A stretch of DNA of 64,000 nt, from positions 1-64,000 of the forward strand of contig JANYLM010000081.1 of NCBI GenBank assembly GCA_025357835.1, written 5' to 3'. Below the pieces are notes generated by a model. The model was given only the letters and a program-made list of their open reading frames with translations. It ran no database searches and had not been told where the DNA came from. Position 1 is the stretch's first letter. Every line of letters begins with the position of its first letter. A program made the translations under genes and the position numbers. This stretch comes from Gammaproteobacteria bacterium. GTDB taxonomy: Bacteria; Pseudomonadota; Gammaproteobacteria; Steroidobacterales; Steroidobacteraceae. This document shows positions 34,114-43,612 of the stretch, in pieces.

Positions 34114-35420
34114 TGCCAATCCAACTCCCCCATTAGTGCATTCATTGTGTCGAGTGCCCGCTCGAGCTCATTCTCTCCGATCACGAGGGGCGGCGCGAGA
34201 ATTATCAAATTGCCGCGCACCGCGAACGATACCCCTCGCTCACGCGCCATCGACACGAACCGGGCCATCGAGGGATGCACGGTGGGCCAGGGCGACAAGG
34301 GTTCGCGCGAATCGCGATTCTTGACTAATTCGACGATGGCGAACAGGCCCTTGGCGGAGCGCACATCGCCTATCACGGCATGCCGCTCCTGCATCGCCTG
34401 CAGGCGCCGCAACATGACTGTACCCAACGCGCGTGAACGCTCGATCAGTTTTTCGTCCCGGTAGGCTGCGATCGCCGCCACGCCGGCGGCGCAGGCCAAC
34501 GGGTGCCCGCAATAGGTCAATCCGGTATTGAGCATGCTGTGTTCTAGCTTCACCGCCACATGATTCGCCAGTACAACCGCACCCAAGGGAATATGCGCGC
34601 CGGTCAGGCCCTTGGCGAGAGTCATGAGGTCCGGCCGACCCGCTTCGCCGTGCGCAGCCCAAGCAAACCATTCGCCGCAACGACCGAAACCGCTCATCAC
34701 TTCGTCCGCGATCAAATAAACGCCGCGCTGTCGCGTGGCCTCGCGCAAGCCGGGCCAGAAATTATCGGGAGCGATGATGCCGTTGGTGCCGGCGTTCGGC
34801 TCCATCAGAACCGCCGCGACATGATCTGCGCCCGCCTGATCGATGATCGCGCCGATGTGGGCCACATTGCGATCCGCGCATTCCTTGTCGCTGACGGTTC
34901 CATAGGGACAGCGATACGCATAGGGCGGCGGCACGCGCAGCACGCCGAATGCCTCTTCGTTTTGACTAGGGTTGCGGCTGTCCCCCGACCAGGCCATGGT
35001 CGCGTAGCTAGCGCCGTGATATGAGCGATCGCGCGCAACCACTTTGCCCTGCGACCTACCGCTGGCCTGGCGCGCGAATTTCACCGCATTCTCGTTCGCG
35101 TCGGCGCCGCCCAAGGTAAAGAACACCCTGCCGCCTTCGAATCCCGAGACCTCCAAGAGGCGCTCGGCCAGCTCCGCGCGTGACCTTGCGCCCCAGCTCG
35201 AATTCACGAAACACAGAGTCTGCGCCTGTTCTTGAATGGCACGTATCAGACGCGGATGCTGGTGGCCAAGGTTCATGCACTCAGCCAAACTACTCATGTC
35301 AAGGTAGACATGACCCGATTCATCCCAGAACCGCGCACCCTCGCCGCCGACGATGCTCGGCGCGTTCCAGTCCGCCTGGACACACCAGCTATGCAACACA
35401 CTCGAGCTTTCCGAAATCAA
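34110..35420 (-). CDS. Class III aminotransferase (taurine/omega-amino acid:pyruvate type)
   Basis: This 436-residue PLP enzyme contains FFTLGGADANENAVKFAR, RDRSYHGASYATMAWSGD, VLMEPNAGTNGIIAP, LIADEVMSGFGRCGEW and MTLAKGLTGAHIPLGAVV, with the PLP lysine in the last. The HIPLGAV region is typical of omega-transaminases acting on taurine, beta-alanine or polyamine amines. It is the first gene of a two-gene leftward unit, divergent from an amino acid/amine permease across a 92-bp gap. Confidence 0.88.
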   Translation of the reverse strand: MISESSSVLHSWCVQADWNAPSIVGGEGARFWDESGHVYLDMSSLAECMNLGHQHPRLIRAIQEQAQTLCFVNSSWGARSRAELAERLLEVSGFEGGRVFFTLGGADANENAVKFARQASGRSQGKVVARDRSYHGASYATMAWSGDSRNPSQNEEAFGVLRVPPPYAYRCPYGTVSDKECADRNVAHIGAIIDQAGADHVAAVLMEPNAGTNGIIAPDNFWPGLREATRQRGVYLIADEVMSGFGRCGEWFAWAAHGEAGRPDLMTLAKGLTGAHIPLGAVVLANHVAVKLEHSMLNTGLTYCGHPLACAAGVAAIAAYRDEKLIERSRALGTVMLRRLQAMQERHAVIGDVRSAKGLFAIVELVKNRDSREPLSPWPTVHPSMARFVSMARERGVSFAVRGNLIILAPPLVIGENELERALDTMNALMGELDWQ

Positions 35421-35512
35421 GGAGTACTCCGCAATTTTTGATTCGTGTCGTTAAAGCGATTACGATCTGGCGGATGCGATCTGTCAACGTCTCCCACCCT
35501 TAAAGATCGCTG

Positions 35513-36832
35513 ATGAGCAATAGCGCACGCCCTCATCTACTGGGTTTCTGGACATGCGTGGCCTTGGTGGTGGGCAATTCCATCGGCTCGGGCGTGTTTT
35601 TATTGCCCGCCTCGCTTGCTCCCTACGGTTTGAATAGCGTGCTTGCGTGGGCCTTCACGGCCTGTGGCGCGATTTTGCTCGCCATCGTCTTCGCCCGCCT
35701 GAGCCGGGCCTATCCCGCGGCAGGCGGGCCTTACGCCTATGTTCATCTGGCCTTCGGACCCTTCACCGCCTTCATCGTAGCCTGGGGCTATTGGATTTCG
35801 ATCTGGGTGGGCAATGCCGCCATCGCCACCGGCGCCGTGAGCTATCTGAGCCCGCTGCTGCCATGGATCGCCGACGTTCCTGGCGCATCCGGGGCGGTCA
35901 CTTTGTTCTTTCTGTGGCTGCTCACCTTCGTCAACTGGTATGGCATCCAGGCATCGGGATGGGTGCAAAGCGTCACCACCGTGCTCAAGGTGCTGCCGCT
36001 GCTCGCGGTCGCAGGTTTGGGAGTGTTCACGGTGCGATCGGGCAAATTCGCGGCGCTGGCAGGCATTCCTCTGTCGGTAAGCGGCACCACGGCCGCCGCC
36101 ACGCTGACTCTGTGGGCCTTGCTCGGATTGGAATCCGCGACGATTCCCGCCGATAAAGTCCACGATCCGAGTCGCACCATTCCGGCCGCGACTTTGCTCG
36201 GCGCCGTCATCACGGCGCTGATTTGCATTCTCGCCTGTACCACTGTGCTGCTGTTGGTGCCACCGCAAACGCTGGCGCAATCGAATGCGCCATTCGTCGA
36301 TTTGGCCACGCAGTACTGGGGAAGCACGGCCGGCAAGCTGCTCGCGCTATTCGCCGCGATCAGCGGTTTCGGCGCGCTCAACGGCTGGATATTGTTGCAG
36401 GGGGAATTACCCAATGCCATGGCGAAGAGCGGCGTTTTTCCGCAAATCTTCGCGCGTGAATCGCCGCGGCGAACTCCCACTTTCGCGCTGTTTTTCAGCA
36501 GCGGCTTGGTAACCGTGCTGATCTTAATGAATTACCAGAGATCCATGGTCAGTATATTCACGTTCATGATTCTGCTCTCCACAACCGCCTGCCTGGTGTT
36601 GTATGTGCTGTGTTCGCTCGCGCTGCTGCGGCTGCAGTGGACGGGCCAATTGCAGCGCAGCCCATTGGGCGCGCCGCGCACAGGGACCGTGCCGCTCGCC
36701 ATCGTGGGTGTGATCGCCGCCGCTTATTCCCTGTGGGCCCTCGTAGGCGCCGGCGCCGAAGCGGTAGGGTGGGGGGCGGTGCTTTTGCTGCTCGGCGTGC
36801 CTCTGTATTATTTAGTTCGCAAGAAGCCTTGA
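35513..36832 (+). CDS. APC-family amino acid/amine permease
   Basis: This 439-residue transporter with about 12 helices has the first-helix motif [19 protein letters not shown], typical of the basic amino acid/polyamine antiporter branch (AdiC, PotE, CadB). It would move an amino acid or amine across the inner membrane, perhaps the product or a substrate of the divergent aminotransferases. No good ribosome site precedes ATG 35513. The next gene, crcB, begins 7 bp after its stop. Confidence 0.88.
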   Translation: MSNSARPHLLGFWTCVALVVGNSIGSGVFLLPASLAPYGLNSVLAWAFTACGAILLAIVFARLSRAYPAAGGPYAYVHLAFGPFTAFIVAWGYWISIWVGNAAIATGAVSYLSPLLPWIADVPGASGAVTLFFLWLLTFVNWYGIQASGWVQSVTTVLKVLPLLAVAGLGVFTVRSGKFAALAGIPLSVSGTTAAATLTLWALLGLESATIPADKVHDPSRTIPAATLLGAVITALICILACTTVLLLVPPQTLAQSNAPFVDLATQYWGSTAGKLLALFAAISGFGALNGWILLQGELPNAMAKSGVFPQIFARESPRRTPTFALFFSSGLVTVLILMNYQRSMVSIFTFMILLSTTACLVLYVLCSLALLRLQWTGQLQRSPLGAPRTGTVPLAIVGVIAAAYSLWALVGAGAEAVGWGAVLLLLGVPLYYLVRKKP

Positions 36833-36839
36833 GACATCA

Positions 36840-37220
36840 ATGTGGAGATCTTTCATAGCAGTATCGGTGGGCGGCATGCTCGGCTGCCTGTTGCGCTGGT
36901 GCCTGGCTATTTTCCTGAATCGTTACTTTCCGACGATTCCACCGGGCACCTTGGCCGCCAATCTCATCGGCTGTTACATCATCGGCATGGCCATCGCCTT
37001 CTTCACCACCTATCCGACATTTGCGCCGGAATGGCGGCTTTTCGTGACGACGGGGTTTTGCGGCGGCTTGACCACGTTCTCGACTTTTTCAGCCGAGATC
37101 GTGCTCCTTCTACAATCAGGGCGCGCCGTCTGGGCTTTGGGTGCCGTGGCAGCGCATTTGCTGGGCTCTTTGTTAATGACGTTTGCCGGCATCGCCACCG
37201 TCATCTGGCTAAAGGGCTAG
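36840..37220 (+). CDS. crcB: Fluoride channel CrcB/Fluc
   Basis: This 126-residue membrane protein with four helices has the Fluc signatures [24 protein letters not shown] (pore Asn) and [17 protein letters not shown] (phenylalanine-lined pore and central Na+ site). It works as a dual-topology dimer that lets fluoride leave the cell. It follows the permease after 7 bp and is probably co-transcribed. I see no fluoride riboswitch, since the gap is too short for one. Confidence 0.95.
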   Translation: MWRSFIAVSVGGMLGCLLRWCLAIFLNRYFPTIPPGTLAANLIGCYIIGMAIAFFTTYPTFAPEWRLFVTTGFCGGLTTFSTFSAEIVLLLQSGRAVWALGAVAAHLLGSLLMTFAGIATVIWLKG

Positions 37221-37238
37221 CCGGCGGGACGCCTGTGT

Positions 37239-37265
37239 TATATTAGTTAGACTGCTAATTATTAG
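37239..37265 (+). promoter_or_regulatory. Promoter and MarR-type operator before marR-emrB
   Basis: TATATT (37239-37244) is a good -10. It overlaps a dyad ATTAG-(8 bp)-CTAAT (37242-37246 / 37255-37259), and a second palindrome CTAAT-T-ATTAG follows at 37255-37265. AT-rich dyads of this kind over a -10 are typical MarR autoregulation sites. The MarR ATG follows at 37278. Confidence 0.5.
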
Positions 37266-37277
37266 AGAGCTTTGCGA

Positions 37278-37712
37278 ATGACCGACCTTGCGGAACGCTT
37301 CAGCGGTGCGCTGCACAACACGTATAGGGTCTGGCGTCAGGCCTTGAATCGGCGGCTCAAGTACCTGGGTGTCAGTCAGGCCAGTTGGCTAACCATTGCG
37401 ACCGCCGCCAAGGCACCTGAACCGCTGTCGCAGTCCGAACTGGCCGACAGCCTGGGTGTTGAAGGGGCGACCATGGTCGCCATGGTGGATAGGCTGGTGA
37501 AGGCTGGGTTGGTCGTTCGGGCGCCTTCGGCCACTGACCGCCGAGTCAAACGGGTGATGCTGACCCCGGCCGGCACACTGCTTTACGACAAGGTGCGCGC
37601 GGAGGCCGCCGCGTTTCGCAAGGAATTGCTGGCCGATATAGATCCGAAAAAACTACTCGTAGCGACAGAACTACTGGAGGGCTTGCAAGGCATCATCGAC
37701 GCCGTGCCATGA
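37278..37712 (+). CDS. MarR-family transcriptional regulator
   Basis: This winged-helix regulator of about 144 residues has recognition region LSQSELADSLGVEGATMVAMVDRLVKAGLV (in part) and wing ATDRRVKRVMLTPAG. It likely represses itself and the EmrB-type pump encoded next, whose ATG overlaps this stop by 4 bp, releasing DNA when a phenolic or drug-like ligand binds. ATG 37278 has GAGAG upstream; a TTG two codons earlier is less likely. Confidence 0.9.
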   Translation: MTDLAERFSGALHNTYRVWRQALNRRLKYLGVSQASWLTIATAAKAPEPLSQSELADSLGVEGATMVAMVDRLVKAGLVVRAPSATDRRVKRVMLTPAGTLLYDKVRAEAAAFRKELLADIDPKKLLVATELLEGLQGIIDAVP

Positions 37713-39241
37713 CCCGCCCGCTCAATCGCCCCATGATCACGCTATCCATCATGCTGGCGACGATCATGCAAACTCTCGACGGAACCATCGCGAATGTAGC
37801 GCTGCCGCACATGCAAGGAGCCCTGTCAGCGTCGCAGGATCAGATCGCCTGGGTACTGACCGCCTACATCGTGGCCGCCGCGATCGCTACTCCGCTCACC
37901 GGGTGGCTGGTCGATCGCTTCGGGCAGAAGAATATATTTTTGGCTTCCATCGGCGGCTTCACCCTGGCCTCCATGTTGTGCGGCATGTCGAACTCATTGG
38001 CCGAGATCGTTGCCGCGCGACTGCTGCAGGGCGTGTTCGGAGCGGCCTTAGTGCCGCTGTCCCAGCTTGTGTTGATGGACATCAACCCCAAGGAAAAACA
38101 GGGCTCCGCCATGGCGGTCTGGGGCATGGGTGTGATGGTGGGGCCGATATTGGGACCCACCTTGGGAGGCTGGCTGACCGACAGTTACAACTGGCGATGG
38201 GTGTTTTTCATCAATGTGCCCATCGGCCTAATAACGATGTATGGAGTGTGGAGATACATCCGCCCCGTGCCCGGGCCGCAGCGGCAGCGCTTCGACGTGT
38301 TCGGTTTCGCCACATTGAGTTTAGCCATAGGCACGCTGCAGCTGCTGCTCGATCGTGGGCAGCAGAATGATTGGTTTTCATCGATGGAGACCTGGGCAGA
38401 GGTCATCGTCCTCGTCGTGATGGCCACGTACTTCATCGCGCATACGGCAACGACGCCGGCGGAAAGGTCCTTTCTCGACTATCACCTGCTGAAGAACCAG
38501 AATTATGTCACCGGCCTGCTGTTCATCTTCATCGTCGGCCTGGTGCTGTACGCGACGCGCGCGCTGACACCTACCATGCTTGAAACCCTTCTGGATTATC
38601 CCGTGGCCACGGCGGGTTTGGTCACCGCCCCGTCAGGCATAGGCACCATGTTCTCCATGCTCATCGCGGGCCGGATTATCGGCAAGGTGGACCTGCGCCT
38701 GACCCTGTTCGCCGGCTTCATGCTGACGGCGTTCTCCCTCTGGCAAATGGCCCATTATTCGCTCGATCTATCGCAGGGCGACATTATCTGGCCGGGCGTA
38801 TTTCAGGGGATAGGCATGGGGCTGGTGTTCGTTCCATTGAGCGCTGCGACTTTCGCCACTCTAAGTCCGGCGATGCGCGCGCAGGGCACGGCCCTATTCA
38901 GCCTGATTCGCAACATCGGCAGCAGTATCGGCATTTCACTGGTGCAAACCATGTTGGTGCGCAACACCGTCATTGCGCATGCCTCCCTCACCGAGCGCAT
39001 CACCAGCACCAACCCATCCTGGCACAACCCCGCCATGGCCAAGGCCTATGACGTCGGTACCTCGGCGGGCGCCGCGTTTCTCGAAGGCACGGTCACGCGG
39101 CAGGCCGCCATGATTGCCTACATCGATGATTTTTGGCTGATGCTGTTCCTGACCTTGGCCGTCACGCCGCTACTGTTGCTCATCCGGCCTCCCGAGCGGC
39201 AAAAAGCCACCGACAGCGTCACGCAAGCCGGGATGGACTAA
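37709..39241 (+). CDS. DHA2-family multidrug efflux transporter (EmrB-like)
   Basis: This 510-residue major facilitator with about 14 helices has DHA2 motifs: LDGTIANVALPHMQGAL (motif D1), LTGWLVDRFGQKNIF (motif A) and GPTLGGWLTDSYNWRWVFFINVP (motif C, in part). Proton-driven export of hydrophobic drugs is expected. In E. coli EmrB works with the adaptor EmrA; no emrA is beside it, so it may act alone or share an adaptor. It is coupled to marR by ATGA and ends before convergent RND genes. Confidence 0.92.
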   Translation: MTRPLNRPMITLSIMLATIMQTLDGTIANVALPHMQGALSASQDQIAWVLTAYIVAAAIATPLTGWLVDRFGQKNIFLASIGGFTLASMLCGMSNSLAEIVAARLLQGVFGAALVPLSQLVLMDINPKEKQGSAMAVWGMGVMVGPILGPTLGGWLTDSYNWRWVFFINVPIGLITMYGVWRYIRPVPGPQRQRFDVFGFATLSLAIGTLQLLLDRGQQNDWFSSMETWAEVIVLVVMATYFIAHTATTPAERSFLDYHLLKNQNYVTGLLFIFIVGLVLYATRALTPTMLETLLDYPVATAGLVTAPSGIGTMFSMLIAGRIIGKVDLRLTLFAGFMLTAFSLWQMAHYSLDLSQGDIIWPGVFQGIGMGLVFVPLSAATFATLSPAMRAQGTALFSLIRNIGSSIGISLVQTMLVRNTVIAHASLTERITSTNPSWHNPAMAKAYDVGTSAGAAFLEGTVTRQAAMIAYIDDFWLMLFLTLAVTPLLLLIRPPERQKATDSVTQAGMD

Positions 39242-39279
39242 TTCGGCCGTCCTGCCGAATAGAACGCCGCGAACGCGGC
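39241..39279. terminator. Two tandem hairpins after the EmrB-like gene
   Basis: ATTCGGC-CGTCCT-GCCGAAT (39241-39260, 7-bp stem) is followed by GCCGC-GAAC-GCGGC (39266-39279). They lie in the gap between convergent emrB and RND genes and may act as a terminator, although no T-run follows. Confidence 0.4.
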
Positions 39280-39365
39280 TGACCATGGATGCTCGCCCAG
39301 GGCTTGCACGTTGCAGGGACTGCGTAGCGCAATGCCCGCAGCGCGAGGCGCGCCAGCGCCGAGTA

Positions 39366-42300
39366 CTAAGCGGAAGCCGCCGTACTTTGAGCTGGATCGG
39401 CATTGGGATCGGCCAGCAGCTTGCCGGCTTTCGGCGCAATCCAGCGCTCAATGTCATCCAGCACGGTGAAAACAGCCGGCACGATGACCAAGGTTAGCGC
39501 CGTGGACGTGATCAGTCCGCCGATCACGGCGATCGCCATCGGTCCGCGAAAATCACTGTCTCCGCCCCAGCCGATGGCCACCGGCAACATGCCGGCCACC
39601 ATGGCGACCGTAGTCATGACAATGGGCCGAGCCCGTTTATGCCCGGACTCCAGGATAGCCACGAGGCGCGGCTTTCCGGCGCGCATTTCTTCGATGGCGA
39701 AATCCACCAACAGAATCGAGTTCTTCGCCACGATACCCATCAGCATCAAAACGCCGATCACCACGGGTAGGGAGAACGGCAGGCCCGTCAGCAGCAGCGC
39801 GAGGACAGCACCCCCCAAGGACAGCGGCAAAGCGGACAAAATAGTGATGGGTTGAAACACACGCACGAAGAGCAGGACCAAGACAGCGAACACCATGAGG
39901 ATGCCGGCGCCTACGGCCAGAAGAAAATTCTGGTACAGCTCGTTCATGAACTCAGTGTTCCCGGTTTCAACCAAGTGCACGCCTTCAGGCAGGTGCTTCA
40001 ATGTCGGCAGCGCATATATTTTCTTGGTGGCGGTGCCGAGTTCAACCCCAGGGCTCATATCCGCTTCGAGAAACACGCGTCTGCTTTGGTTGTAGCGGCG
40101 CACCGCGGAAGGTCCCTCGCCGAAGCTCAGAGAAGCCACGGACTTGAGTGGAACACTGGCGCCAGAGGCCGTGGGAACCGGAAGATTTTCCAGAGTCGTA
40201 AGATCGCGCCGCGCGCTTTCGATCAGGCTGACGCGAATGGGAATCTGCCTATCGGTCAGGGAAAATTTCGCTCCGTTCTGCGGCAAGTCCCCGAGAGTTG
40301 CGATACGGATCGTTTCGCTGATGCTTTGCACGCTGACGCCCAATTGCGCCGCAATGTCCAAGCGCGGATGCACGACGATCTCAGGGCGCGGCAAATCGCC
40401 CTTGATGCGCGCGTCGCGCACCTCGTTCAATGCACGTACTTCCGCGAGAACGCGGCGGCCAGTGGCCTCCACCAGGGCCGGATTGTCCCCGGTTAAGTAC
40501 AATTGTATGTCGCGCCCGCCGCCACCGCTTTGATTGGAAAAGCTTAAGTGCCCGTCCGGCACCTGACTGAGCAGCGGCGTCATTTTCTGCTCCCACTGCT
40601 TCTGGCTTAAGGTTCGCTGTGAACGCGGCACGAGACTGACATAAATAGTAGCCAGTCGAATCTCACCGTCGTCGCTGCCGATGAATTCAACGACATCGGT
40701 CACTTCGGGAGACTGCTTCAGGATCGCGGCGGTAGCCGCGGATACCCGCGAGGTATCCTCCAGCCGGCCGCCCGGCGGCAGTTCGATATCCAGTTCCGAG
40801 TTCGCAAAGTCCTCGGGAGGCACGAAAGCCGTGGGAATGATCATCAGGCATCCTACCGACAGGGCAAAAAACACGGTACCTGCTGCAATGGTCTTCCAAC
40901 GGTTCGCCACGCACCAGCGCAAAACCGACAAGTAGCGCGTCATGATGGGTCCGTCGGTATTGTGCACCACGAGGGAGTCGCTGCGCAGCGCATAGGCCGC
41001 CAGCACCGGCGTGATGAGACGCGCCACCAAGAGAGAAATAAACACCGCCGTGGCGACAGTCAGGCCGAACTGCTTGAAATACTGGCCACTCACGCCGCCC
41101 ATGAAACTCACCGGCAAAAACACCGCGATAATGGTGAAGGAGGTGGCCACCACCGCGAGACCGATTTCATCCGCCGCGTCGATGGCCGCCTGAAAACAAC
41201 TCTTGCCCATGCGCATGTGGCGCACGATGTTTTCTATTTCGACAATGGCATCGTCGACCAGCACGCCGGCGACCAGGGAGAGCCCAAGCAAGGTGATCTG
41301 ATTCAGGGTGAACCCCATCCATTGCATGAAGGCAAAGGTCGGAATCGCCGACAGCGGAATGGCGAGAGCGGAGATCAATGTCGCGCGCACATTGCGCAGA
41401 AAGAACCAAACGACCACCACGGCGAGTATCGATCCCTCGATGAGAGCGGCGATCGCCGAATGATAGGTTCGCAGCGTATGATCCACCGAGGTGAATATAT
41501 TCGTGACTTTCACTTGCGGGTTCTCGGCCTTGATCAAGTCGAGTTCAGCCTCCACCGCCCTCGCCACACTGACATCCGAAGCGCCCTTGGCCTTGGACAC
41601 TCCGAAGGTCGTCGCCGAGCGGCCATTGAGCCGCGCGATGTTGCGCACTTCCGCGATCCCGTCGCGCACCTCGGCGATCTCGAGCAAGCGCACCGATTTT
41701 CCGCCTGGAACTATCACTTGAGTATCGCCAAGGGCCTGGGCCGTCTTCGCGCCGCCCAACACACGAATCGCCTGTTCGCCGCCGCCGACCTGGGCGCGGC
41801 CACCGGCGGCATCCAAATTGAGCGCTCTGAGTTGTTCATTGACCTGAACCGCGGTCAGCCCCAGCGCCTGTAGACGGCTCGGGTCCAACTCGACCCGGAT
41901 CTCGCGGTCCACGCCGCCGCCGCGTGAAACCTGTGCCACGCCCGGAATGGTCAGCAAACGTCTGGAAACCGTGTTGTCGATGAACCAGCTGAGCCGCTCC
42001 GGGGTCATGTCGGTGGTAGTCACCGCGTAGTATGCGAAGGCGCCGCCGTCGACGTTTTGGCGCGTCACCAGCGGTTCGAATATGCCTTGGGGCAAATCAT
42101 TGCGGACTTTCGCCACGGCATCCCGAACATCGGTCACCGCACGGTCGATGGGCGTACCGATCTCGAACTGCACGAAGGTATTGACCTGGCCTTCGACGAT
42201 GAACGTAGTGATATTGCGCACATTGCCGATGCTCGATATGGACCCCTCGACCTTTTGCGCGATCTGAGTCTCCATTTCCGTGGGCGCGGCGCCGGGCTGG

Positions 42301-42452
42301 GAAATGTTGATATTGACTAAGGGGAAGGAAATATCGGGATCGAGATTGATCGGCAAACGGATAAAGGCCGCCACCCCGAGAAAGAACAGCACTACGAATA
42401 GGACCATCGGCGTGACCGGGTGGCGAATCGCCCAAGCGGAGATATTTCTCAT
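39366..42452 (-). CDS. RND efflux pump, inner-membrane subunit (AcrB/MdtC superfamily)
   Basis: This 1028-residue proton-driven pump has twelve expected helices, two large periplasmic loops, the relay Asp pair in VAGVLVDDAIVEIENI (TM4) and the late motif LMGIVAKNSILLVDFA. It exports drugs or other hydrophobic compounds with the adaptor encoded just upstream (4-bp overlap). No outer-membrane TolC-like gene is in the window, so a shared one must be used. It is the last gene of the long leftward run that begins with ccmA. Confidence 0.93.
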   Translation of the reverse strand: MRNISAWAIRHPVTPMVLFVVLFFLGVAAFIRLPINLDPDISFPLVNINISQPGAAPTEMETQIAQKVEGSISSIGNVRNITTFIVEGQVNTFVQFEIGTPIDRAVTDVRDAVAKVRNDLPQGIFEPLVTRQNVDGGAFAYYAVTTTDMTPERLSWFIDNTVSRRLLTIPGVAQVSRGGGVDREIRVELDPSRLQALGLTAVQVNEQLRALNLDAAGGRAQVGGGEQAIRVLGGAKTAQALGDTQVIVPGGKSVRLLEIAEVRDGIAEVRNIARLNGRSATTFGVSKAKGASDVSVARAVEAELDLIKAENPQVKVTNIFTSVDHTLRTYHSAIAALIEGSILAVVVVWFFLRNVRATLISALAIPLSAIPTFAFMQWMGFTLNQITLLGLSLVAGVLVDDAIVEIENIVRHMRMGKSCFQAAIDAADEIGLAVVATSFTIIAVFLPVSFMGGVSGQYFKQFGLTVATAVFISLLVARLITPVLAAYALRSDSLVVHNTDGPIMTRYLSVLRWCVANRWKTIAAGTVFFALSVGCLMIIPTAFVPPEDFANSELDIELPPGGRLEDTSRVSAATAAILKQSPEVTDVVEFIGSDDGEIRLATIYVSLVPRSQRTLSQKQWEQKMTPLLSQVPDGHLSFSNQSGGGGRDIQLYLTGDNPALVEATGRRVLAEVRALNEVRDARIKGDLPRPEIVVHPRLDIAAQLGVSVQSISETIRIATLGDLPQNGAKFSLTDRQIPIRVSLIESARRDLTTLENLPVPTASGASVPLKSVASLSFGEGPSAVRRYNQSRRVFLEADMSPGVELGTATKKIYALPTLKHLPEGVHLVETGNTEFMNELYQNFLLAVGAGILMVFAVLVLLFVRVFQPITILSALPLSLGGAVLALLLTGLPFSLPVVIGVLMLMGIVAKNSILLVDFAIEEMRAGKPRLVAILESGHKRARPIVMTTVAMVAGMLPVAIGWGGDSDFRGPMAIAVIGGLITSTALTLVIVPAVFTVLDDIERWIAPKAGKLLADPNADPAQSTAASA

Positions 42453-43612
42453 GTCCGGCCCAGCGCGTTCAAGACGGGATTGACCAGTTCACCCTCCTGC
42501 AAAAACGCCCCTGCGGTGGCGACCACCTGCTCCTTGCCGCCGATGCCGTCGGCAATGGTGACTCCGTTCTGCACTATTCCCGACACATGCACGGCACGGC
42601 GCTCGACCTTGTGTTGTGCATTCACTATCAATACGTAGCTACCCTTGTCATCGGTCAGCACGGCCGTTTGCGGCAGAACGGCGCGATCGGCGTTGCTTAC
42701 CGTGACCTCGGCGCGCGCAAAGGCCCCGGGCCGCAAATTCGGATCCGGAGTTAGCGCCACTCTGGCCATTCCTAAGCGGGTCTGCGGATCGATGACGGCT
42801 CCGAGTAGACGCACATGACCCTCGTACACCTTGGCGGTGCCCGTCAGCCGCACACTGACGGCTTGACCGACTTTGAGCAGGGGCAAATCCTGCTCGGCCA
42901 CCTGCCCGCGCAACTCAATCTCACCGTTCTCGGACAGACGAAACAAGGCCTCTCCACCGGGAGTGGCGGTTTGCCCCACTTCGACGTTGCGGGTCAGTAT
43001 GATTCCATCCGCAGGGGCGCGCACCGCGGCGCGTGCGAGACGCGCTTGCGCCTCCGTTAGCTGCGCGGCGGCGACTTTAACCTTGGCGGCGGCAGTCACC
43101 GCGGCGGACTTGCGCCGCTGCGTTTCCTCGGCCGACAAAGCGCCCGAAGCGCCGACGGCCTGAGCCCGGCGATATTCCGCATCGGCCAATTCCGCCTCTG
43201 CGCGCGCCTCCTCGAGCACCGCTTCGAGATTGGCCACCTGCGGTTCCAATACCGACACGTTCAGGCGTGCCAGCACCTGGCCACGCTTCACATGGTCACC
43301 GGCCTCGACATAGATGGCGGCGACGCGGCCGGCATCGCCTTCTACACCGATGGGCATGTCGTACCGCGCCGCGATGGTGCCGATGATGCTCACCGTCGTC
43401 GGCACGGAACTCACGCCGACCTCGGTCACCGACACCGTGGGAATGGAATCCCTGTTGGGCACATTCTTCACTCCCAGCGCTTGAGTCAGGCGCACGGCGA
43501 ACACCACGACGACGGCGACAACGACGGCGCCGATCGCAACTGCCGCCCAAAGTTTGCGCCGGCCCACAACTGGGGACGGGGTTGATTGCAATGGTTCGAC
43601 GAATACGTTCAT
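42449..43612 (-). CDS. RND efflux periplasmic adaptor (membrane fusion protein)
   Basis: This 387-residue adaptor has one N-terminal membrane anchor (about 22-45), a lipoyl-type half motif YVEAGDHVKRGQVLARLN, an Ala/Glu-rich coiled-coil hairpin (about 130-190), the second lipoyl half RAPADGIILTRNVEVGQ and beta-barrel domains. It bridges the RND pump to an outer-membrane channel. It overlaps the pump start and the upstream acyl-CoA dehydrogenase stop by 4 bp each. Confidence 0.92.
   Translation of the reverse strand: MNVFVEPLQSTPSPVVGRRKLWAAVAIGAVVVAVVVVFAVRLTQALGVKNVPNRDSIPTVSVTEVGVSSVPTTVSIIGTIAARYDMPIGVEGDAGRVAAIYVEAGDHVKRGQVLARLNVSVLEPQVANLEAVLEEARAEAELADAEYRRAQAVGASGALSAEETQRRKSAAVTAAAKVKVAAAQLTEAQARLARAAVRAPADGIILTRNVEVGQTATPGGEALFRLSENGEIELRGQVAEQDLPLLKVGQAVSVRLTGTAKVYEGHVRLLGAVIDPQTRLGMARVALTPDPNLRPGAFARAEVTVSNADRAVLPQTAVLTDDKGSYVLIVNAQHKVERRAVHVSGIVQNGVTIADGIGGKEQVVATAGAFLQEGELVNPVLNALGRT

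Noticed and set aside
36833-36839. Fluoride riboswitch before crcB
   Set aside because: Only 7 bp separate the genes and the upstream sequence is coding.
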